Source: Rhodococcus maanshanensis NBRC 100610
GTDB taxonomy: Bacteria; Actinomycetota; Actinomycetes; Mycobacteriales; Mycobacteriaceae
Direction: 5' to 3'
DNA: 64,000 bases
NCBI RefSeq assembly: GCF_001894865.1
Contig: NZ_BCXA01000013.1
Span: forward strand, 100,266 to 164,265
Part shown: positions 33,358-41,974 of the stretch, piece after piece
Position numbering within the stretch: position 1 is the stretch's first letter
Layout of the letters: each line of letters starts with the position of its first letter
Position numbers and translations under genes: made by a program
The notes under the pieces: generated by a model
What the model was told of the DNA's origin: nothing
Seen by the model: the letters and a program-made list of their open reading frames with translations, nothing else
The model's database searches: none

Positions 33358-35055
33358 TCAGTCGAGCGTCGCCGCGGCGAGCACCGCCCGCAGTGCCGAC
33401 GCCGTGACCGACGCCTCGATGCCCATGCCCCACTGCGTCTTGCCGTTCATCCGGCACTGGGCGAACGTGATGGCCTGTCCGCCCGCGCCCTCGGCGACCG
33501 ACTGCAGTGACATCGCGAGCACCTCGACCGGACAGCCGTGGTCGGCCAGGATCAGGGTCAGCGCCTCGACCGGCCCACTTGCCGAGGCCTCTCCGTTGAC
33601 CTGCATGTCGCCGAGCGTCGCGCGGACCGTGAGATGGTCGCCGTCCCCGAGATGTTCGAGCGACCACTTGTCGAGGGCGCCGTGGTGGGCGTACTCGGCT
33701 GTCAGCAGCTTCCACAGCTCCTCGGCGGTCACCTCACCGCCGCCGTCGTCGGTGGTGTGCTGCACTCGTCGCGCGAAGTCGATCTGCAGCGCGCGCGGCA
33801 GGTCGAGCCCGTAGCCGGTCTGCAGCAGATACGCGACGCCGCCCTTGCCGGACTGGCTGTTCACCCGGATGATCGCCTCGTAGTCGCGGCCGATGTCGGC
33901 GGGATCGATTGGCAGGTAAGGCATCTCCCACGGCTGCTGCACGGGTTCCACTCCCGCCGCCTTCGCCGTCGCGTTGTGCTTGGTGAACCCCTTCTTGATC
34001 GCGTCCTGATGGGTGCCCGAGAACGCCGTGAACACCAGGTCGCCGACGTACGGGTGGCGCGGGTGGACATCGATCCTGTTGCAGTGCTCCGCCGTTCGCC
34101 GCACCGCGTCGAGGTCGGAGAAGTCGATCATCGGGTCGACACCCTGCGAGTGCAGGTTCAGGCCGAGCGTCACGAGGTCCACGTTGCCGGTCCGCTCACC
34201 GTTGCCGAACAGGCAGCCCTCCACCCGCTGTGCGCCCGCGAGCATCCCCAGCTCCGCCGAGGCGACGCCGGTGCCCCTGTCGTTGTGGGTGTGGATCGAC
34301 AGGATCACCGAGTCGCGCCGGTCGAGGTGCCGGTGCATGTATTCGATCTGGTCGGCGAAAACGTTCGGCGTTGCCGTCTCGACGGTGGTCGGGAAGTTGT
34401 GGGAGACCGGCCGGTCCGGGCTGGCATCCCACAGTTCGGTGATGCTGTTGCAGATCTCGAGGATGAAGTCCGGCTCGGTCAGGTTGAACACCTCGGGGGC
34501 GAACTGGTACCGGATCCCAGGAATGGCGTCGCCGATGCGGGCCACGTACTCCGCGGACTTGAGAATGTGGGCGAGCAGTTCCTTGCGGTCCTGGCCCAGC
34601 ACCATGGATCGCCACATCGGCGCGGTGGGGACGTAGACGTGGATCACCACGTTTGCGAGGCCGCGCACCGATTCGAAGGTCCGGTCGATCAGATCGGGCC
34701 GCGCGGCCGTGAATGCCACGACGGTCACGTCCTCCGGTACCAGGTCGAAGGTCACCAGGTCGCGGGTGAAGTCGAATTCGGCCTGGCTGGACGCCGGGTA
34801 GCCGCACTCGATCTCCTTGTACCCCATCCGGACCAACTGCTCGAACATCAGCCGCTTGCGGGCGGTGTCCATCGGCTCGGGGAGGGCCTGGTTGCCGTCG
34901 CGCAGGTCGACGGGAGCCCACAGTGGGGCGGCGGTGAGCCGGTTGGACGGCCACTGACGTCCGATGCCGTCGTCCGGCGGTGTCGGCACCCGGTCGAAAT
35001 GCGACCGGTAACGATGCGAGGGCATCCCGGACGGGACTTGGCGGTTCCACTTCAT
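33358..35055 (-). CDS. leuA: 2-isopropylmalate synthase
   Basis: A 565-residue LeuA (alpha-IPM synthase, class 2) that condenses 2-ketoisovalerate and acetyl-CoA as the first step of leucine synthesis. The TIM barrel has LWAPVDLRDGNQAL with metal Asp, SIHTHNDRGTGVA with metal His residues, and GCLFGNGERTGNVDL. The C-terminal regulatory domain follows from about residue 440. It lacks the large tandem repeats known in some mycobacterial copies. ATG 35055 follows AGGAG. The 207 bp upstream shows no Leu-rich leader peptide. Confidence 0.95.
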   Translation of the reverse strand: MKWNRQVPSGMPSHRYRSHFDRVPTPPDDGIGRQWPSNRLTAAPLWAPVDLRDGNQALPEPMDTARKRLMFEQLVRMGYKEIECGYPASSQAEFDFTRDLVTFDLVPEDVTVVAFTAARPDLIDRTFESVRGLANVVIHVYVPTAPMWRSMVLGQDRKELLAHILKSAEYVARIGDAIPGIRYQFAPEVFNLTEPDFILEICNSITELWDASPDRPVSHNFPTTVETATPNVFADQIEYMHRHLDRRDSVILSIHTHNDRGTGVASAELGMLAGAQRVEGCLFGNGERTGNVDLVTLGLNLHSQGVDPMIDFSDLDAVRRTAEHCNRIDVHPRHPYVGDLVFTAFSGTHQDAIKKGFTKHNATAKAAGVEPVQQPWEMPYLPIDPADIGRDYEAIIRVNSQSGKGGVAYLLQTGYGLDLPRALQIDFARRVQHTTDDGGGEVTAEELWKLLTAEYAHHGALDKWSLEHLGDGDHLTVRATLGDMQVNGEASASGPVEALTLILADHGCPVEVLAMSLQSVAEGAGGQAITFAQCRMNGKTQWGMGIEASVTASALRAVLAAATLD

Positions 35056-35262
35056 GTCGGCTCCTGGGGTGAGAGGAGGCGGTCGACATGTCGAATCCCG
35101 CGGGGGAGAGGGCCTGTTCAGAACTTTCCGCGGCTCACGGCGTGTCGCCCGTACATGGCATGAGAGTTAGGCTATGTGAGATTGACCACGGCGGAGAAGA
35201 CAATTGCCCGATTCGGGTAATCGGCACCCCCGCAGGACGCGTGCGGTCAAACTACCCGCTGA

Positions 35263-36474
35263 TCAGCCGTTTTCTCGGTGTGACCGCTCGCCCTTCGGGC
35301 TCTCGAGGCCCTCGATCTGGATGGCGGGGGGCTCGTGCAGCGCCCGCTGTTCGCTGCGTTCGAGCTCGACATCGAACTCCAGATCCTCGTGCTGATGGCG
35401 TCGGAAGAGGAAGAGGAAGACGATCCAGCCGACGATCGCGACCAGGATGAAGCTCACCCCGCGGTACACGAACGCGGCCGCAACGGCCTGCGAGGCGCTG
35501 ATGCTGGCCGCCGTGGTGAGGGTGGCGATCAGGGTGGCGTCGACGAAGACCAGGCCGCCGGGCGCGAGCGGGATGGTCGCGACGGCCTTGCCTGCGGCGA
35601 AGGCGATAAGCAGCCCGGACAGCGCGGGGTCGGCGCCGATCGCGTAGCAGGCCGCGGCGAGACAGGCGAGGTCCGCGACGCGGTGCACCGCGGACCAGCC
35701 GAGGGTGATCGCGCCGTCCCGCTTGCCCAGCTGCACCGACTCGAGCTGCTGGAGCATCTCCCGCACCGCGGACATCCCGGTGTTGGCCGGTTTGTTGCGC
35801 ATCGCGTTGACGCGCACGAGCACCCAGCGGACGGCCGCCTCGATCGAGTTCGGATGCGCCGAGACGTAGCGGACGGCGAAGATCAGCGCGATCAGACCCG
35901 CGATGGAGAAGGTCAGCGTGAAGGGGCTGACCGAGCCGCCGACCAGCAGCGCGCCGCCGACCCCGATCAGCGCCAGCCCGATGCCCGCGATCACACCGGA
36001 GATCGCCAGCTGCCACGAGGCCACGACGGGGCTGGCGCCCCACCGTCGGGTTTCCCGGTAGGTGAACGCCGTCGAGAAGACCTGACCGGCGGGCAGCGTC
36101 ACCGCCATCGCGGTGGACGCGTAGACCACCGAGACCGACTTGCGCTGGCTGACGGTCACCCCGCCCGCCCGGAGCAGCTGCTTCTGGACGCGTCCGTAGC
36201 CACTGAGCGAGACGGCCTGCGCGAGGACGCACGCGGCCAGCCAGCCCCAGTGGATCTCGGAGAGCGCGATCCAGGATTCGTGCAGTCGCGGCCACAGGTA
36301 CACGCCCTCGCCGACGAGCAGGGCCACGAGCAGGACGCCCGCCACCCACTTGAGCCACCAGAACCGCCCGCGTTGGCGGTCGGGTGTCGGCCCCTCCGAT
36401 GCGTGGGGGACGACCTCGCTCCGGTCGGGCTGCGGCGTTACCACCTGCCCAGCGTAACCAAGCAATTCACTCAT
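35263..36474 (-). CDS. YbhN/LPG-synthase-type flippase-like membrane protein
   Basis: A 403-residue polytopic protein of the lysylphosphatidylglycerol synthetase transmembrane / UPF0104 family, possibly a lipid flippase. Features are a Pro/Ser-rich cytosolic N-terminus, about eight helices, the LPAGQVFSTAFTYRETRRWG motif, and PLAPGGLVFVDATL typical of the family. The acidic C-terminal tail (HEDLEFDVELERSEQ) is cytosolic. Its ATG follows the cyclase stop with zero spacing, so it is co-translated with the cyclase. Confidence 0.8.
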   Translation of the reverse strand: MSELLGYAGQVVTPQPDRSEVVPHASEGPTPDRQRGRFWWLKWVAGVLLVALLVGEGVYLWPRLHESWIALSEIHWGWLAACVLAQAVSLSGYGRVQKQLLRAGGVTVSQRKSVSVVYASTAMAVTLPAGQVFSTAFTYRETRRWGASPVVASWQLAISGVIAGIGLALIGVGGALLVGGSVSPFTLTFSIAGLIALIFAVRYVSAHPNSIEAAVRWVLVRVNAMRNKPANTGMSAVREMLQQLESVQLGKRDGAITLGWSAVHRVADLACLAAACYAIGADPALSGLLIAFAAGKAVATIPLAPGGLVFVDATLIATLTTAASISASQAVAAAFVYRGVSFILVAIVGWIVFLFLFRRHQHEDLEFDVELERSEQRALHEPPAIQIEGLESPKGERSHRENG

Positions 36475-37989
36475 CTAGGGATACTGGACCGGCCAGGCGA
36501 GGTGAGTGACCCGGTTGCGGCCGCGCAGCTGCACCTGATCGCCCAGCTCCCACTCGGCCTGTTCCTCGTCGTCGGCGAAATACAATGCGCTGGTCGAGGC
36601 CAATACCCGGCTCGGCCGCAGCTTGGCCAGCTCGGTCAGCCGCGACGCCTCGTTCACCGGGTCGCCGATCACGGTGTATTCGAAACGCTCGGCGGCGCCG
36701 ATGTTGCCGGCCACCGCCAGGCCCGCCGACACGCCGATGCCGATGTCGAGGCCGGTGATGTCGTTGAGCGCGAACCGCAACTCCCTGGCCGCGGCCAGCG
36801 CCGCGGACGGTGCGTCCGGCCGGTCCAGCGGCGCCCCGAAGATGGCCAGCGCGGCGTCGCCCATGAACTTGTTCACGAATCCGTGGTGCTGGTCGACGAC
36901 GTCGACGACGACACGGAAGAACTCGTTGAGCAGCCGGACCACTTCGCCTGGGGGCTGTTCGGCCGCCGCGCCCGTCGAGCCGACCATGTCAACGAACAGC
37001 ACGGCGACGAACCGGGTCTCGCCGCCCAGTTCCGTGCCGAACTGCAGCGCCCGGCGTGCCACGTCCTCGCCGACGTGCTGGCCGAACAGCTCGCGCAGCA
37101 GCTTGCGCTCGCCCGCGTCCTTCATCATCCGGTTGAACCCGACCTGCAGCCTGCCGATCTCGCTGCCGTCGAACACCTCCACCTGGACGTCGGTGGCCCC
37201 GCGCTGCACCCGCTCGATGGCCCGGCGGAGCTGCCGGATCGGATCCGAGATCTGGCTGGCGGTGAGCATGGAGAGGGAGAACGCGGTGGTGATGGCCAGT
37301 CCGGACAGCAGGATGATCGCGATGGCGAGCGCGTTCGTCGAGAACTGCAGGTCGGTGCTCAGCTGGGTCGCGCACAGCAGGATGATCCCGATCACCGGCA
37401 TCAGGGTGCCCAGACCCCAGGTCATAGCCATCCGGGGCCCGACGCCCGGTGCCAGCAGGCGGTCGAACTGCCCCTCGCTCAGCGCCTTTGCCGCGACCGG
37501 CCGCAGGATCCGCTCGCCGAGCATGTAGGTGAACCCGAAGGTGGTGGTCGCCGCCATGCACACCGTCACGATCACGGCGACGGCGAGCTCCGGCATCTCC
37601 CATACGGTCAGGAAGACGAAAAGCACGCCACCGATGACCCAGAGAATCAGGTGCACGATCGCCTGGCGGAGCGGGGCGTGCAGCGCGGACATCTGCTCGC
37701 CGCGGGTCGGCGGGCCCCCGCGCAGCTGCCAGCGGATCACCGACCGCAGCATCATCGCCGCCGCGCCGAGGCTGACGATCCCGGCGAAGAACAGGTAGAT
37801 GCCGAAGATGACGACGTTGCGGACGCGATCGGCGATGATCGCCTGGGACTCCGAGATGGGCAGGCCGTACCGGATGAAGGCCAGCACGAGGACCGCGCCG
37901 AAGAAGTTGGCCAGGATCATCGAGCCCATGTAGAGCGGCCAGCGACTACGCATGGTCAGCGCGACCGCTCGATAGGAGGATGCCAGCAC
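36475..37989 (-). CDS. Membrane-bound class III adenylate cyclase with HAMP domain
   Basis: A 504-residue cyclase. Six N-terminal helices (residues about 20-250) are followed by a HAMP segment (DPIRQLRRAIERVQRGA) and the catalytic domain. Metal Asp residues appear in VLFVDMVGST and FMGDAAL, the substrate Lys in NKFMGD, the second base-binding Asp in TVIGDPVN, and the transition-state Asn and Arg in VNEASRL. All canonical residues are intact, so it should make cAMP. The layout matches mycobacterial Rv1318c-1320c/Rv3645-type cyclases. Start GTG 37989. Confidence 0.9.
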   Translation of the reverse strand: MLASSYRAVALTMRSRWPLYMGSMILANFFGAVLVLAFIRYGLPISESQAIIADRVRNVVIFGIYLFFAGIVSLGAAAMMLRSVIRWQLRGGPPTRGEQMSALHAPLRQAIVHLILWVIGGVLFVFLTVWEMPELAVAVIVTVCMAATTTFGFTYMLGERILRPVAAKALSEGQFDRLLAPGVGPRMAMTWGLGTLMPVIGIILLCATQLSTDLQFSTNALAIAIILLSGLAITTAFSLSMLTASQISDPIRQLRRAIERVQRGATDVQVEVFDGSEIGRLQVGFNRMMKDAGERKLLRELFGQHVGEDVARRALQFGTELGGETRFVAVLFVDMVGSTGAAAEQPPGEVVRLLNEFFRVVVDVVDQHHGFVNKFMGDAALAIFGAPLDRPDAPSAALAAARELRFALNDITGLDIGIGVSAGLAVAGNIGAAERFEYTVIGDPVNEASRLTELAKLRPSRVLASTSALYFADDEEQAEWELGDQVQLRGRNRVTHLAWPVQYP

Positions 37990-38124
37990 AGGACCAACTT
38001 AGTCGTGCGGTGCCGGTGCCGAGCGCACCGCGTCTACGCGGCGTGACCTGGACCTCACCGCCCGCCCTGCCGCGCCGATCTCCGCCTCCCGCACAACGCC
38101 CCATCGGCCGATAGGCTCGCCGGG

Positions 38125-39285
38125 GTGAGCGCGAACGAGCCGCGATCGGATCTCCCGCCCTACGGTGACGCCAGGGTGGTGCACCCCATCGTGCGGGTGG
38201 GCGCCGAATGGACGTGGCGGTTGCTCGTCCTCTTCGCCGGGTTAGTCACCCTCGGCTACCTGATCAGCAAACTGGACACGGTGCTCATCCCCGTCGGCCT
38301 GGCGCTGCTGGCCGCAGCCCTGCTCTATCCGCTGGTGGACTGGATGCAGAGCAAGGGGGTGCCACGGTCGGCGGGCGTGGTGGTGGTGCTCGTCGTCGCG
38401 ATCGGCGTCGTCGCCGGGATCATGACCTTCGTCGTCGAGCAGTTCATCGCAGGCCTGCCGGAGCTGACCGACCAGTTCACCCAGTCCGTCAACCAGATCC
38501 AGGATTGGCTGACCGCGGGCCCGTTCCACTTCTCCGAGGACCAGATCCGACAGGCGGGCGATTCGATCGTCAAGTCGATCCAGGACAACAAGGAGGCGGT
38601 GACCAGCGGCGCCTTGACCACCGGCAAGGTGATCGGGGAGCTGTTCACCGGCGCGGCGCTGACGCTGTTCACGGTCATCTTCTTCCTGTACGGCGGCGAA
38701 CAGATCTGGGAGTTCGTCACCCGGGTGGTTCCCACCGCCTCCCGTGAGCGGGTCCGGCTGGCAGGCAGCCAGGGCTTCGGCTCCCTCGTCGGATATGTGA
38801 GGGCCACCGTCGTGGTCGCGGCGGCCGACGCGGTGGGGATCGGGGTCGGGCTGGCGATTCTCGGGGTGCCGCTGGCGCTGCCGCTGGCCTCGCTGGTCTT
38901 CGTCGGCGCGTTCATCCCGATCGTCGGTGCCTTCGTGACCGGCTTCGTCGCGGTGCTCGTCGCGCTGGTCACGAAGGGACTGATCACCGCCCTGATCACC
39001 CTCGGCATCATCATCGGGATCATGCAGCTCGAGGGTCACGTGCTGCAGCCGCTGCTGCTCGGGCGTGCGGTCCGGCTGCACCCGCTGGCGGTGGTGCTGG
39101 CGATCACCACCGGCATCGTGCTCGCCGGGATCGTCGGTGGCCTGCTCGCGGTGCCGATCGTCGCGGTGCTCAACACCGCGGTCCGGTCGCTGCTCGCCTC
39201 CGATCAGGAGGAGGTGCCTGCGGAAGTGGATGTCGCCGACCCGCGGATTCCGCTCTTCCCGGCGACCCCCGACGAGGGGCCGTGA
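38125..39285 (+). CDS. AI-2E family (PerM/TqsA-like) permease
   Basis: A 386-residue polytopic membrane protein of the AI-2E transporter family with about eight helices, a large soluble segment after helix 3 (ELTDQFTQSVNQIQDWL) and the typical C-terminal EGHVLQPLLLGRAVRLHP motif. The transported substrate is unknown. A TAGGCT -10 (38112-38117) ends 7 nt before GTG, suggesting a leaderless mRNA. In M. tuberculosis a member of this family (Rv0205) also lies near mmpL3. Its stop overlaps the sensor kinase start. Confidence 0.82.
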   Translation: MSANEPRSDLPPYGDARVVHPIVRVGAEWTWRLLVLFAGLVTLGYLISKLDTVLIPVGLALLAAALLYPLVDWMQSKGVPRSAGVVVVLVVAIGVVAGIMTFVVEQFIAGLPELTDQFTQSVNQIQDWLTAGPFHFSEDQIRQAGDSIVKSIQDNKEAVTSGALTTGKVIGELFTGAALTLFTVIFFLYGGEQIWEFVTRVVPTASRERVRLAGSQGFGSLVGYVRATVVVAAADAVGIGVGLAILGVPLALPLASLVFVGAFIPIVGAFVTGFVAVLVALVTKGLITALITLGIIIGIMQLEGHVLQPLLLGRAVRLHPLAVVLAITTGIVLAGIVGGLLAVPIVAVLNTAVRSLLASDQEEVPAEVDVADPRIPLFPATPDEGP

Positions 39286-40475
39286 GTCGGGGCGGCATTG
39301 CCGCCGTAAGTCACTGCGGGCCGCAGGAGGACCAGAAAGACTCACGGGCCACCGAGCCGCTGTGGCGGGCCGCGCAGGTGTTCCGGTTGGCCACCCTGGT
39401 GTACGCGGTCAGCTACCAGGTCGCGTCGGTGGCGAACTACACGCGGCCGACGCTGAGCTGGGCCATGGTCGCGCTGATGGCGGTGTGGTCGGGCCTCGCG
39501 GCGGTCGGGCTGTCCAGGAACGCGGCGGCGCGGACGTGGTTGGTCGCCGCCGACCAGGTGGTGGTCGTGGCGCTGATGGCCTCGACCCGGCTGGTGTCCG
39601 ATCAGGACTGGTACTCCACGCATCAGACCCTGCCAACGACGCTGTGGGCCACGAACGCGGTGATCTCCGCGGCGATCCTCGGCGGGCCATGGCTCGGGGT
39701 CGCGTCCGGGGCGGCGATCTCGGTGGTCAGTGCGCTGGTCCGGGGACAGATCGATCTGGATCTGTGGCGCGACGCCACCGCGCCGGTGCTGATCTCGGTT
39801 GGGCTCGCCCTCGGGCTCGCCGCCAACACCGCGCGGCGTTCGCACGCGCAGCTCGAGCGTGCCGCGCGACTGACCGCCGCCGCGGAGGAGCGCGAGCGGC
39901 TCGGACGCGAGGTCCACGACGGGGTGTTGCAGGTGCTCGCGTACGTCCGTCGCCGTGGAACCGAGATCGGTGGCCCGACATTGGAATTGGCGACCATGGC
40001 GGGTGAGCAGGAGGTGGCGCTGCGGGAGCTGATCTCGGAGCAGGCGGCGCCCGTGCGCGGTGGCGGTGACGTGGACCTCGGGCCGTTGCTGCGCGGTGAG
40101 GCGAGCACCACGGTGTCGGTGTCGGCGCCCGCCGTCCCCGTGCTGATGGCGCGGGAGCGGGCCGCGGAGGTCGCGGCCGTGGTGCGCACGGCCCTGTCGA
40201 ACGTCGAGCTGCACGCGGGCGGTGGCGCGAAAGCCTATGTGCTGCTGGAGGACATCGGCGAGGAGGTGATCGTCTCCGTGCGCGACGACGGCGCCGGGTT
40301 CGCCCCCGGCCGCCTCGCCGAGGCCGAGGCCGAGGGGCGAATGGGGGTGTCGCGCTCCATCCTCGGCCGGGTCGCGGATCTCGGCGGCACCGCGACGCTG
40401 GAAACCGCCCCCGGGGAGGGTGTCGAATGGGAGATCAGGGTGCGCAAGTTGGCACCGGGGAAGGAGAGAGCGTGA
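39282..40475 (+). CDS. NarL-type sensor histidine kinase
   Basis: A 397-residue membrane sensor kinase. About five N-terminal helices lie between residues 32 and 190, then a HisKA_3 box RLGREVHDGVLQVLAY with the phospho-accepting His and an HATPase with VRDDGAGF. GTG 39282 overlaps the permease stop (GTGA). Codons about 8-22 (VSHCGPQEDQKDSRA) are encoded by a family-1 palindromic element, and I find no convincing alternative start before the first helix. It pairs with the response regulator that overlaps it by 4 bp. Confidence 0.85.
   Translation: MSRGGIAAVSHCGPQEDQKDSRATEPLWRAAQVFRLATLVYAVSYQVASVANYTRPTLSWAMVALMAVWSGLAAVGLSRNAAARTWLVAADQVVVVALMASTRLVSDQDWYSTHQTLPTTLWATNAVISAAILGGPWLGVASGAAISVVSALVRGQIDLDLWRDATAPVLISVGLALGLAANTARRSHAQLERAARLTAAAEERERLGREVHDGVLQVLAYVRRRGTEIGGPTLELATMAGEQEVALRELISEQAAPVRGGGDVDLGPLLRGEASTTVSVSAPAVPVLMARERAAEVAAVVRTALSNVELHAGGGAKAYVLLEDIGEEVIVSVRDDGAGFAPGRLAEAEAEGRMGVSRSILGRVADLGGTATLETAPGEGVEWEIRVRKLAPGKERA
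39304..39347 (-). repeat. Palindromic element family 1, copy at kinase N-terminus
   Basis: The reverse complement of this 44-bp segment matches 14936-14979 at 38 of 44 positions. It spans the first codons of the sensor kinase, without stop codons in that frame. Confidence 0.78.
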
Positions 40476-41125
40476 CGGAGCCGCTGACGGTCATGGTGGT
40501 CGATGACCACCCGATGTGGCGGGACGGGGTGGCCCGCGACCTCGAGGCGGCCGGATTCGCGGTGGTGGCCACCGCGGACGGTGTGACGGCGGCGCGTGCG
40601 CGCGCCGCGGCGGTGCGGCCGGCCGTGGTCCTGATGGACATGCAGCTGCCCGACGGAAACGGGGCGCAGGCAACGGCCGCGGTGCTGGCGGCCTCGCCGG
40701 ACTCGACAGTGTTGGTGCTGTCGGCGTCGGCAGAGCGTGAGGACGTGCTCGAGGCGATCAAGGCGGGGGCAACCGGATACCTGGTCAAGAGCGCCTCTGC
40801 CGCCGAGCTGGTGGACGCCGTGCGGGCCACCGCCGCGGGCCAGGCCGTGTTCACTCCTGGACTCGCGGGGCTGGTGCTCGGCGAGTATCGGCGCATCGCG
40901 TCCGGTCCGTCCGATGACCGCGCCGCCGAGGTGCCCCGGCTCTCCGAGCGCGAGACGGAGGTGCTGCGGTTGGTGGCAAAGGGACTGAGCGCCAAGCAGA
41001 TCGCCACCCGGCTCACGCTCAGCCACCGGACGGTCGAGAACCACGTCCAGGCCACGCTCCGCAAGCTCCAGCTCGCCAACCGCGTCGAGCTGACCCGATA
41101 CGCCATCGAGCGCGGGCTGGAGTGA
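40472..41125 (+). CDS. NarL/LuxR-family response regulator
   Basis: A 217-residue response regulator. The receiver has VVDDHPMW (acidic pair), the phosphorylation Asp in VLMDMQLP and the Lys in GYLVKSAS. The C-terminal LuxR helix-turn-helix is LSERETEVLRLVAKGLSAKQ followed by RTVENHV. GTG 40472 overlaps the kinase stop. It is probably activated by the adjacent kinase; the target genes may include the downstream DUF1707 gene. Confidence 0.9.
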   Translation: MTEPLTVMVVDDHPMWRDGVARDLEAAGFAVVATADGVTAARARAAAVRPAVVLMDMQLPDGNGAQATAAVLAASPDSTVLVLSASAEREDVLEAIKAGATGYLVKSASAAELVDAVRATAAGQAVFTPGLAGLVLGEYRRIASGPSDDRAAEVPRLSERETEVLRLVAKGLSAKQIATRLTLSHRTVENHVQATLRKLQLANRVELTRYAIERGLE

Positions 41126-41194
41126 GCGGCTGCGCCGCCCGTGAGTGATCCGTACCCCGACTGGGGTGCGAAACGCGCACGGGCGGCGCGGCGC
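41126..41194. repeat. Palindromic element family 3, copy A
   Basis: Arms GCGCCGCCCGTG (41132-41143) and CACGGGCGGCGC (41178-41189) enclose an inner TACCCC-GACT-GGGGTG hairpin. The left flank GCGGCTGCGCCGCCCGTG is identical to 18 bp of the element at 60658-60733. It starts at the response regulator stop and ends 2 bp before the -10 box of the DUF1707 gene. Confidence 0.7.
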
Positions 41195-41207
41195 ATATCC
41201 TGGCGGC

Positions 41208-41879
41208 ATGGATGCGAGGGATCTGCGGGTATCCGATGCGGAACGCGAGCACGTCGGGCAGCTGCTCCAGCGCGCGGTCGGGCAGGGGATGCTCTCGCTC
41301 GGTGAGTTCACCGAACGCATGGACACCACGCTCGCCGCGAAGACGCGGGGCGAGCTGAACGCGGTGCTCGTCGACCTGCCGGGGATACAGCTGGTGGGGG
41401 AGCACGCGCCGCAGGCCGTGCCGTACCCCCAGCCCGCGCCGTACGGGCAGCCGCACCCCCAGCCCCAGCCGCATTTCGCCACGGCCGAGCCGTACCGGGG
41501 AACGGTCGGACATCCGGGCAGCGTTGTGCGCGGACGGATGTCGACGGTGAAGCGTCAGGGACCGTGGCAGGTGTCGCCGACGCTGCACGTGGACAGCATG
41601 ATGTCCGACGTCACCCTGGACTTCACCGAGGCGATCATGACGAGCCAGGTCGTGGAGATCGTCGTGTCGGACTACTTCGGCTCCATCTCGATCGTCGTCC
41701 CGCCGGAGGCCACCGTTGACCTCAACGCCGTCGAGACGGTGGCGGGCAGCGCCACCAACAAGGTCCGCACCGGGCCTCCGATCGGTCCGCTGCACGTCGT
41801 GGTGCGGGGGAAGGTGCGGTTCGGCTCGCTGACCGCCAAGCACCCCTTCGGCACCAGCTGGAAGCGGATGCTGGGCTGA
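41208..41879 (+). CDS. DUF1707 protein with adhesin-like C-terminal domain
   Basis: A 223-residue cytosolic protein. Residues 1-55 are the DUF1707 (SHOCT-like) domain, beginning ARDLRVSDAEREHVGQLLQ and ending ELNAVLVDLPG. A Pro/Gln/Tyr-rich linker (PYPQPAPYGQPHPQ) leads to a beta-rich DUF2154-like part. Function unknown; such proteins often sit beside two-component systems controlling envelope stress. A TATCCT -10 (41196-41201) ends 6 nt before ATG, suggesting a leaderless mRNA. Confidence 0.78.
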   Translation: MDARDLRVSDAEREHVGQLLQRAVGQGMLSLGEFTERMDTTLAAKTRGELNAVLVDLPGIQLVGEHAPQAVPYPQPAPYGQPHPQPQPHFATAEPYRGTVGHPGSVVRGRMSTVKRQGPWQVSPTLHVDSMMSDVTLDFTEAIMTSQVVEIVVSDYFGSISIVVPPEATVDLNAVETVAGSATNKVRTGPPIGPLHVVVRGKVRFGSLTAKHPFGTSWKRMLG

Positions 41880-41974
41880 CCCCCGAGGGGCCCGCGTGGA
41901 TCTCGCGAAAACCCCCATCCCGATTGGGTAGGACTACTCATGTCATCGGCGGCCCGCGCGCCGATCGTTGACGC

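Noticed and set aside
35056..35262. Possible leader-peptide attenuator upstream of leuA
   Set aside because: The only short frame seen (MPCTGDTP) has no Leu run and I could not find a convincing terminator/antiterminator pair.
35335..38046. A 903-codon open frame opposite the YbhN-like and cyclase genes
   Set aside because: The real genes on the minus strand have clear domains and catalytic motifs; the antisense product is Arg/Asp/His-rich without recognisable structure.
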